A stretch of 64,000 nucleotides of DNA. Origin: an uncultured Acidimicrobiales bacterium. Its GTDB lineage: Bacteria; Actinomycetota; Acidimicrobiia; Acidimicrobiales; SZUA-35. A program made the position numbers and the translations under genes. The notes under the pieces are model-generated. The model made no database searches. It saw only the letters and a program-made list of their open reading frames with translations, and was not told the DNA's origin. Position 1 is the stretch's first letter. Every line of letters starts with the position of its first letter. The stretch is taken from contig CALAJQ010000008.1 in assembly GCA_937922785.1 (NCBI GenBank), forward strand, positions 84,778 through 148,777. Direction: 5' to 3'. Below are positions 57,211 to 64,000 of this stretch, in pieces.

Positions 57211-58164
57211 CTAGTGCGACTGCCGAGCAGCCAACCCAATGGCGGTAGCGGCCAAGCGGGCGGCTACTAGGGCACCACGGTTACCGACGTCAGCTTGTGG
57301 AGCGAATTCAGCCAAGTTGAAACCGACGATGCGGGCCTTGGCCGCCACGGCTTCGAACAAGTCGGCAACCTCTCCGTATTGGAAGCCCCCCGGAGCGGGG
57401 CCAATGACGCCCGGAACTACTGATGGATCTAGAGCATCAATATCGAGGGCGATGTATACAGAGGCCCCTTCGGGAATGGCATCGATGATTGGCTGTTGGC
57501 CCCCAGAGCGGACCGCTTTCATCGGGAAGAATTTGACGCCCCAATCGAGGGCATCACTTACGTCGCTGGGTCGGGCGCTGCCGCTGCCCCGGGCTCCAAC
57601 TTGAACAATTGATGTAACCCAACCCATTTCCGATGCCCGGCGCATGTTGCTAGACAGGCCGTTGCGTTCGCCTTGCACTTCGTCTCGCCAGTCAATGTGA
57701 GCGTCGAGTTGAAGAATCGTTACCGGACCGTGGTTTTGATACGCCGCCAGGATGGGGATGGGAATTGAGTCATCACCGCCGAGAACAAAGGGCACGGCGC
57801 CGCCGTCCAGCACTTTGGCTACGTGTTCGGTGATGAGCTGGCGGTTGCTGGCGAAGTCGGTTTGGCTAACTTTTAGGTTGCCCCAGTCCGTTGCGATAAC
57901 GCCATCAAGCAGCGTTCCGTCAAGATCAAAGTCATAGTGATCACCCATGCCCGGCCAGCCGACGGCGTTGCGGATTGCGTCCGGTCCGTCTGCGCAGTAG
58001 GCGCCGACCGATGCGTACGGCGTTGCGATCGGGACTCCCATCACTACAAGCTGTGCGTCACCGACATGGCCCGGAGTGCCGTAGGGAATGTCCACCAGGC
58101 CACCCTTTGCGGCACCGCCAAACAGGTTGCCAATCTTCAACTCATCGGACGCTTCGTCACCCAT
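57211..58164 (-). CDS. Agmatinase/arginase-family ureohydrolase
   Basis: A 317-residue ureohydrolase with the two-manganese site visible: FVLGGDDSIPIPILAAY (family GGDHS, here with Asp replacing His), ILQLDAHIDWRDEV (DAHxD), and VYIALDIDALDPSVVPGVIGPAPGG (DxDxxDP). The metal ligand at the GGDHS His is altered to Asp, as in some guanidino-acid hydrolases. Candidate substrates are agmatine, guanidinobutyrate or a related guanidine. N-terminal LFGGAAKGGLVDIPYGTPG fits the longer actinobacterial type. It ends 29 bases from the convergent lipoprotein gene; upstream lies a membrane-protein gene on the same strand. Confidence 0.9.
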   Translation of the reverse strand: MGDEASDELKIGNLFGGAAKGGLVDIPYGTPGHVGDAQLVVMGVPIATPYASVGAYCADGPDAIRNAVGWPGMGDHYDFDLDGTLLDGVIATDWGNLKVSQTDFASNRQLITEHVAKVLDGGAVPFVLGGDDSIPIPILAAYQNHGPVTILQLDAHIDWRDEVQGERNGLSSNMRRASEMGWVTSIVQVGARGSGSARPSDVSDALDWGVKFFPMKAVRSGGQQPIIDAIPEGASVYIALDIDALDPSVVPGVIGPAPGGFQYGEVADLFEAVAAKARIVGFNLAEFAPQADVGNRGALVAARLAATAIGLAARQSH

Positions 58165-58204
58165 GGCCGAAGCCTCGCCGCTAGACCTCAGCTAGTCAAT
58201 CCCA

Positions 58205-58936
58205 TTAGTGGGCCTTTGCTGGGGATTCCTCAGAGCCGACTATTCGGTTGAACAGCGCCGATCCTCCGATGAGGCCGCCATATATAACAAGCCAAGTGAT
58301 TGGGTTTCGTGCGTACCGGACCACAAAATCGGAAGCGTCACTGGTGGCGGGAATCCGGGCGCCAATGGCGATTGCTGTTGTCACCACTAACAGAATCATT
58401 GCCACTCCGGCTACGGCCAACAGCACTGCGTTTGCGAGTACATGGCGACGGTGCCCGATGCCTGGTTCTCCGGTTGCGAAGACGTCGACTAGGCATAACA
58501 CCGAGGCGCCGCTTAAGTAGGCGATAAGAAACCGAGTGCCAATTGACAGCTCGCTGTAGGGCTTTACCCACCCATGCCGCCGAAGCATCCGCGAGATCCG
58601 GCCAGTGATTCCGGGAACCAGCCTCAGGCCGGAAAGAACGACGATGGCGTCAACGGTTTGTGTCACTGCCCAGAAGAGGCTGCCAGCCCCAACTCCACTG
58701 GCAACTGCCGCTGCCCCCGAACCCCAGGTGACGCCGTCGTCAACTGCTTCATAGGCTCGAGCCACGATGGGCGGCAACAGAATGTCGTTGCCCCATCCCC
58801 ACTGAAACGCCATCCACGCCAGGAGAAGGACTACTCCAGCCAGACGCCGTCCGCCCGCCTGACCGAAGTCGCCTTTGACTGTCTCCCACAAAGTCTCTAT
58901 CTCATCAGGTATCTCGGGCGAGTCATTCGAGTCCAC
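58205..58936 (-). CDS. Integral membrane protein of unknown function
   Basis: A 243-residue protein with about five predicted helices: LAGVVLLLAWMAFQWGW, a long middle segment AAAVASGVGAGSLFWAVTQTVDAIVVLSGLRLV, FLIAYLSGASVLCLVDVF, VLANAVLLAVAGVAMILLVVTTAIAIGA and WLVIYGGLIGGSALFNRIV. The cytoplasmic start is acidic. No family recognised. It is 40 bases upstream of the ureohydrolase gene on the same strand and might be its transport or anchor partner, but nothing in the sequence proves that. Confidence 0.6.
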   Translation of the reverse strand: MDSNDSPEIPDEIETLWETVKGDFGQAGGRRLAGVVLLLAWMAFQWGWGNDILLPPIVARAYEAVDDGVTWGSGAAAVASGVGAGSLFWAVTQTVDAIVVLSGLRLVPGITGRISRMLRRHGWVKPYSELSIGTRFLIAYLSGASVLCLVDVFATGEPGIGHRRHVLANAVLLAVAGVAMILLVVTTAIAIGARIPATSDASDFVVRYARNPITWLVIYGGLIGGSALFNRIVGSEESPAKAH

Positions 58937-58980
58937 GTGTCAACTTATAGTTGACGCTGCCCATTCCTGCTTCGGCCGGC

Positions 58981-60377
58981 TTACTTGGGAAGGTAGGGGT
59001 AGCGGTTGATGAACTCCTGGCCAGCCCCGATGTATCGAACCGTCAGAGATCGGCTAAGACCGTTATCCATCTGCTCAATCCAGTAGTCACGGCCTTCAGG
59101 TTCGGCGGGCCGGCCCAGAACGTTCTGGTAGACCCTCTCTACAAAGTCTCGGTTGGTGGTTACGTCTGCGTAGGCGGCGGCGAACTCGGGCTGTTCGTCA
59201 TTCGCTATGACCCGACAACTTCTTCCAGAGAACGACCGCCCTTCTCGTACACAACGTCAATCCAATAAACCGCCCCGCCGACGTCGGCCTCCCGGTTGAA
59301 GATGGCCCGGTACAAGCGCAAGATGTCACCGTGTTCAGAAGGCTTGTAGTCGCTGGCAGCCAGTAACTCATCGATCGAGTTGGCCGTCGCAATTGTTCCG
59401 GCCGCCGGGGGAGCGCCAACACTTCCTCCACTCCAGTCCGGGCGAATGTTCACGTTGGCGTCATCCAGTATCACCCGTACGTCACCACCGTTGGCCGCCA
59501 TTGTGAAGATGTCACCGTTCAAGGTGACTGCCAACAACCTGCCGTCGGGGGTCCAGCTGGGCCAAGCACCTTCGGTTGCAAGTGATCGACGGTTTGATCC
59601 ATCAACGTTCCGAAGCTCGACCACGCCAGTCTCTCGATTTGAATGGGCGATGGTTGAACCGTCTGCGGAAAATGAGGGCCAAAGACCGTCAAATGATGTC
59701 AGCGGAGATCCAGCTTCGTCAACCACGGTGATGACGCCCAGCTCTAGCTGGTTTGGAGGGGCGAAGCTGTACGCGAGGTGAGCCCCAGTTGGTGACCAGT
59801 CGCCGACAATGTCGCTGAAGGCCGACGCTCCGTTTGGTGTGACATTCAGCAGGACCGACCCCACGTTTGAACCGTCTGCGGGCCCAACCCACAGTTCCCA
59901 CCGATGGTTGCGGTCGCTGAAGTAGGCGATGTGGCTGCCATCAGGCGACCAGAACGGATTCTTGTTGTTGCCACCGATCAGAGCTCCGACCGGGTCGAAC
60001 TCGGCCACGATCTGAGGGTCTGATCCATCGGCGGCTGTGTGAATGATGCGATCGCCTGCTTTGTCTGGTCGGGCAATTCTGGTGCCGTCAGGTGAGTAGC
60101 GGGCCGCGCTCATCACCAGGCCTTCCTTGTTTTCAACGTCAAAGTCAGTCACGGCTAGGCGGTTGCCACCTGATGCATCCACGCTGAACCAGTTGACCCC
60201 GTCGAAGGCAAGCACACGCCCGTTAGCGGTAGCTGCCGAACCTGCGTTTGCTGCGGGTTCTGCGAATGCTGGGGGAATGAATGACAGTTGCCCTAGTACC
60301 GCAGCAAGCAGTATCAGTAACAGGCTGGAGACGGGTTGCCGGTTGGAATTGTGCTGTTTGGAGCTGTTTTTTCTCAT
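58981..60377 (-). pseudogene. Exported TolB-like propeller protein with DUF4214 end, frameshifted
   Basis: ATG at 60377 starts a signal peptide (LLLILLAAVLGQLSFIPPAFA). PD40/TolB-like blades follow (YSPDGTRIARPD, FWSPDGSHIAYFSD, WSPTGAHLAYSF, PSFSADGSTIAHSN, ARTWTPDGRLL-like strands). The C-terminus is a DUF4214 domain: HGDILRLYRAIFNREADVGGAVYWIDVVYEKGGRSLEEVV. Then a stop (59205-59207) falls inside it; the domain continues in another frame (EFAAAYADVTTNRDFVERVYQNVLGRPAEPEGRDYW) to a stop at 58981. One missing base near 59210 explains this. It is a recent mutation or a sequencing error, as nothing else is decayed. Confidence 0.75.
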
Positions 60378-60514
60378 ATCGACACTATGAACTGGACGGG
60401 TTGGAAAGAGATTGGACGGCCATCTGCGCAAATCCAATCAGTCTCCAATCTCGATGGTTCAAAGTCCGAAACAACAGCGGGCCAACCGGCTCGCCACCGA
60501 TTGAAAGAGCAGTC

Positions 60515-61700
60515 ATGTTTCAGAATTTCAGCATTCGACCCAGCACTATTGGACCCAGCACTATTGGACCCAGCAGTTTTCGCCACAGCTTCCTCGTAGG
60601 ACTCGCTGGCCTAGCGCTAGCCGTGTCAGCGTGTGGGGCCGACTCCACGGCGGAGATCACTACAACTTCCACGACCGCTACCGAGCTCACTACAACAACC
60701 GCCCGTGCTACCACAACCGCCCCACCAGTTGAGGCGCCTGTTGAGCCGGTGGTTGAACCCCTCACTCCAGCCCCTGAACCGGTTAGTGAGGTGGCCAGTA
60801 CCCCCGAGTTCTGCGTTGCCAGTACCCAGTATTGGGTCGCCTCCGCTGCGGGTACCTACATCAGCGAGTCCCGGCCACAGGAGGTTGAGGCGCTGTTCAA
60901 CCTGATGGCCAAGCGACTGACCACCGCAATTCAGCTAGCTCCCAATGAAGAGTTGGCAAAGCCGGCGGCTGTTCGCTCAGGCTCACTTGCAAGAAATTGA
61001 CGCCGCGCTGGTCATCATCAGTTACGACTGGGAACTGTTCAGCTCTTCAGGCCGGTTCGACGAGATGATTGAGCACTTCGAAGCGTTGGATCAGGTCGAT
61101 GCGATGCTTGAGAGCTATCTGGAGGACGAGTGCGGCGAGTCCATCGCCTCCTTGCAGAAGGTGGCGCGCAAGACCGCCGAAGGCCTTCGTGTTGATGATC
61201 CCGAGCCTGATGCGCGGCCAGCGCCCAGCCGACCTTCTGACAGCCTTGACTATGTGGAGATTGTGGACAGTGCGAACCGCCTGAAGGTGACCGTGCCAAC
61301 CGCCTGGACCGACGTTACCGACCTTTCAACATCAGATGGTGGGCTCATTCGCATCTCGCCTGATACCGCCAGACTTGAACGATCTTGGGGAATCGACGGC
61401 ATTTCGATGAGTGTTCAAGACGCATCTTCAAGCCCAATCGATTGGCGGGCGCCGATGTATGACACGGCGGCATCTCAAGAGTGCTCGCCTGTTAGCAGCG
61501 TGCCCTATTCCGACAGCCTCTACACCGGTTGGATTGATACCTACGAAAACTGCGGTGGCTCAACAACCGCAGTTGTCATTGGGGCGACCGACGAAGATTT
61601 CTCAATCGAGATCCTCATTCAGATTCAGTTCGACGGTGTCGACACTGCAACTGATGAAGAAGTCCTGAAGACCATCCTGGACACCTTCAAGGCCCGCTAA
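60515..61700 (+). pseudogene. Exported Thr-rich lipoprotein, frameshifted
   Basis: ATG at 60515 opens a lipoprotein signal (FLVGLAGLALAVSACG), preceded by a 15-bp tandem duplication giving PSTIG-PSTIG. A Thr-rich and Pro-rich linker follows, then TPEFCVASTQYWVASAAGTYISESRPQEVEALFNLMAKRL. This frame runs to a stop at 61000, but from about 60965 the protein-like sequence is in the other frame (LFAQAHLQEIDAALVIISYDWELF through VVIGATDEDFSIEILIQIQFDG) to a stop at 61700. One missing base near 60960-60975 would join them to about 395 residues. Function unknown; the C-terminal half looks like a secreted beta-sandwich. Confidence 0.7.
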
Positions 61701-64000
61701 GGCAAGATTCGGCCCGGGCCGCCAACCCTTTCATCCCCAAGGCGATTGCGTTCTCCTGGAGTTGATTTAGGGCGGCTCGGGCCGCAGCAAGTCCGTCCTG
61801 GTGAAGCGTCAGCTTTGCCTGGGCGTAGTCCAACTGAAGCAGGTACGGCTTGGCGCCCAAGGATTCACACCTTGGGCGCTCTGCGTCGATCCGGTCCTGG
61901 GCTTCATCGAAACGGCCCAGGGCGACCAACCCGAGCGCCACGAAGTATCTGAACGGCCCATGCGATGCAAGGCCCGTCATGCCTGCAGTTCCGATGACCA
62001 GTTTGTGTTCAACCGGAAACAGCCTTTCAACGAGCGCTGGCAAGTGGCTGAGGTCACCCATCTCGGCCAGGGCTTCGGTGCATAACGACAGAATGAAGTT
62101 GCCGCCCAGTTGATCGGCGTCGATCAGGCTGAAGTCCAGCCGTTCCAGAATCTGTCGGGCGGCATCATGTCGGCCATCCAGGGCGACCAGGGCAAAAAGG
62201 TTCCGTTCCAGAATGGGACGGCTTGAGACCTTCATGCCTGAGCGGAACATGCGCTCGGCGACCTCTGACTCGCCTCGGGCCGCTGATGTCACGAGGCTCT
62301 GCACTCCAATGGCTCCGGCGAAATCGGGTCCTAGTCCGGCGATAGGGTCTAGCGCCCTTGTTGACAGCCGCTCTGCTTCGTCCCAGTCGCCACGAAGTTG
62401 GGCCAGAAACACCCGCCATTGAATTGCGTAAAGCCGGGCCAGGGTGGACCCGCTCAGCTTCGCTTCGCCTTCAAGACTTGACACTTCTCGTTGTAGTTCG
62501 ACCAGGTTGCCAGCGTTCGCCAAATCGTTGATGACGGCTGACCTTGCGCGAAGTTCGACGGCCCCCATTTGGTGTTGCCGGGCAAGTTCTGCCACTTCGG
62601 TGTCTTCAGCGATTGCGTCGGTTATTTCCAGCTGCCAGCCGAACCCGACACGTCGAAACTGGCGGGCCCGAACGATTGCCTCGGGGTCGCCCAGTCTTTG
62701 GCTCATGGCCACGGCTTCATCTAGGTGATGTCGCCGTTCGTCCTCAGACATGTCTAGGTAACCATCGGCGCCTAGCTGGCCTAACAGGTGAGCGCGGGTT
62801 GTTGAGTCATCAGCCGGCAAGGCCGTAAGTGACCGGCGCATCGCAGCAAGGGCGGTGACGCCGGGGTCCCAATACCAACGGAAGTCCCCAGTTCCCAAAC
62901 CTTGGGAGAGGTTCAACGCGGCCGAGGCCATCAGGGCAGAATCGCCAAGTCGCTCGGCAATCTGGAATGCTTCGATCAGAACTTCTTGGGCTCTGGGAAC
63001 TGCCGCCACCATGCGAGCTGTGCGGCCCAGAGAGATGAGAATTTCACACCGCAGAGCTGAATCTTTGGCTTCGAGCTGATCAGCGTCTTGATATTGCAGA
63101 GCCGATAGCGCCCGTTCGAGGTGAACAAGGGCTTCGGCGTGTGACCAGCTTTGTGCCGCTTGGTTGGCCGCAATGCGACTCCACTTAACTGCCTCGGTGG
63201 CGGTGCCAATCTTGGCTCCCTTTCCGTAATGGCGGGAGAGCTGTGTTGCGTAATGGTCAGCGGTTTCACCAGCGCTGGCTTCGAGGGCACGTCCTAAGGC
63301 CACATGCTGTTGGGCCAGCCGTGTTGGGTCCGAGGTTGCTGCGACTTCCCGAACCAACGCGTGTACGAACCGATAACGATCGAAGGCAGTCTCGTCACCG
63401 ACGATTAGACCAGCTGCGGTCGCCGGCTTGAGGAGCGTACGAACCTGGCCAACTTCTTGATCGGTGGCCGCAGCTAGAAGATCCGCCGAGAAGTTCTGTA
63501 GGGCCTGAGCCGCCCACTCCAGCACGGTTATGGAGTCTTGCGGTAGGTCGTCTAAGCGTTGCTGAACGACGTAGCGAACGTGGTCGGGGAGGTCGGTAGC
63601 CTTTGGTCCGGCACGAAGCGATTCCCCGCTCTGAGCAGCGTGGTTGACCAGCTCGGTAACAAAGAAGGCGTTCCCTCCAGTCCGATCCAACAGGTTCTTG
63701 ACGACGGCGGCGCTTGGTGTTCTGCCTGTCCGTTCGGCGACGATGTCTGAGATTGTTTGGGCGTCCAAGCCCTGCAGCTCAATCCAGCTTGCGCTTAAAC
63801 CGGCGCATTCTGGGGGAACGGTACGCGATGCCGCAACTATAAGCAGTTTCTGGTTTCGCAGCTGTCGAGCCAGGTGCACGAGCAGTTTCAGCGTGTCTTG
63901 ACCAGCCCAGTGGAGGTCGTCGATGCAAACGACCGTTGGCCTAGCTGTGGAGGCGCCGAAGATCGAAATCGACAGTTGGTCCAACAAATCAAACCGGGCT
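61687..64000 (-). CDS. Large ATPase/TPR regulator, 5' end outside the window
   Basis: At least 770 residues; the reading frame is open to the right edge, so the N-terminus is missing. The visible part starts within an AAA_16-type ATPase: Walker B TVVCIDDLHWAGQDTLKLLVHLAR, sensor-like LLIVAASRTVPPE, then LDAQTISDIVAERTGR, NAFFVTELVNHA. The remainder is a long array of helical pairs (TPR-like), for example LVHLERALSALQYQDADQLEAKDSALRCEILISLG. There is no HTH at the C-terminus, so any DNA-binding or cyclase domain must be N-terminal, as in BTAD/SARP or adenylate-cyclase-type regulators. It overlaps the convergent lipoprotein gene by 14 bases. Confidence 0.85.
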   Translation of the reverse strand, partial: ARFDLLDQLSISIFGASTARPTVVCIDDLHWAGQDTLKLLVHLARQLRNQKLLIVAASRTVPPECAGLSASWIELQGLDAQTISDIVAERTGRTPSAAVVKNLLDRTGGNAFFVTELVNHAAQSGESLRAGPKATDLPDHVRYVVQQRLDDLPQDSITVLEWAAQALQNFSADLLAAATDQEVGQVRTLLKPATAAGLIVGDETAFDRYRFVHALVREVAATSDPTRLAQQHVALGRALEASAGETADHYATQLSRHYGKGAKIGTATEAVKWSRIAANQAAQSWSHAEALVHLERALSALQYQDADQLEAKDSALRCEILISLGRTARMVAAVPRAQEVLIEAFQIAERLGDSALMASAALNLSQGLGTGDFRWYWDPGVTALAAMRRSLTALPADDSTTRAHLLGQLGADGYLDMSEDERRHHLDEAVAMSQRLGDPEAIVRARQFRRVGFGWQLEITDAIAEDTEVAELARQHQMGAVELRARSAVINDLANAGNLVELQREVSSLEGEAKLSGSTLARLYAIQWRVFLAQLRGDWDEAERLSTRALDPIAGLGPDFAGAIGVQSLVTSAARGESEVAERMFRSGMKVSSRPILERNLFALVALDGRHDAARQILERLDFSLIDADQLGGNFILSLCTEALAEMGDLSHLPALVERLFPVEHKLVIGTAGMTGLASHGPFRYFVALGLVALGRFDEAQDRIDAERPRCESLGAKPYLLQLDYAQAKLTLHQDGLAAARAALNQLQENAIALGMKGLAARAESCLSGP

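Overview
This window is about 58% GC by eye and has an actinobacterial character. It carries a DUF222/HNH (13E12-type) gene, a deazaflavin (F420)-type nitroreductase, an Eis-like acetyltransferase, HxlR, WYL and ArsR regulators, a MoxR/DUF58/DUF4129 operon, and many SDR, Rieske and Baeyer-Villiger oxidoreductases. I infer an aerobic, heterotrophic actinobacterium, probably of the class Acidimicrobiia (Ilumatobacter-like). The assignment rests on family content only; there is no rRNA gene, and the only tRNA sequence is a fragment.

The most striking content is two redox genes on the minus strand interrupted by in-frame TGA exactly at active-site cysteine positions. At 9076-9672 a thioredoxin-like lipoprotein reads W-A-P-W-(TGA)-P-H-(TGA)-R-R-E-A-P, so both cysteines of the CxxC motif are TGA. 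At 13956-15161 a redoxin with a C-terminal helical (TPR-like) tail reads W-A-P-Y-(TGA)-G-C-R. In each case the frame is open and family-like on both sides, and a short hairpin with a GGU-containing apical loop lies at the spacing expected of a bacterial SECIS element. I read both as selenoproteins, with UxxU and UGC motifs. Other genes here use TGA as a normal stop, and another thioredoxin-like protein in the window keeps W-C-V-P-C, so wholesale recoding is not the explanation. No selenocysteine machinery gene lies in the window.

Layout. 0-5.3 kb: PNPOx-like protein, divergent HxlR regulator and SDR/2OG-oxygenase pair, APH-like kinase, and a TetR/monooxygenase operon whose third gene is cut off after nine codons. 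5.35-7.1 kb: a scar with a 27-bp tRNA-fMet anticodon-arm fragment, then the HNH gene. 7.1-9.0 kb: Rieske oxygenase/SDR operon. 9.1-12.1 kb: DUF1772, histidine kinase, response regulator and UxxU selenoprotein operon. 12.2-16.4 kb: small genes, F420-type oxidoreductase, UGC selenoprotein, Eis-like acetyltransferase. 16.4-24.2 kb: ECF sigma factor with a membrane-anchored thioredoxin-like partner, then a five-gene DUF4129/MoxR/DUF58 operon bracketed by a direct repeat. 24.2-35.6 kb: SDR, secreted lipoproteins, BVMO, two HTH/AHSA1 pairs, WYL regulator, ABC exporter. 35.6-44.9 kb: TauD-like dioxygenase, OYE-family flavoenzyme, cytochrome bd oxidase (cydAB), DUF2306 protein, a tiny Cys-rich protein, GH3 beta-glucosidase. 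45-54.3 kb: CitE-like lyase, GNAT, membrane proteins, an OsmC-monooxygenase-OsmC operon, methyltransferase, DoxX, SDR, YczE. 54.4-64 kb: a 929-residue lipoprotein with PPDK-like domains, agmatinase-family enzyme, two frameshifted secreted-protein genes, and a large ATPase/TPR regulator running off the right edge.

Intergenic DNA is rich in small repeats. There are three dispersed palindromic families (two copies each, plus solo copies of a 15-bp motif shared with the third), a perfect 48-bp palindrome at a stop codon, and at least eight perfect or near-perfect short tandem duplications. Several palindromes sit between convergent genes and may serve as terminators.
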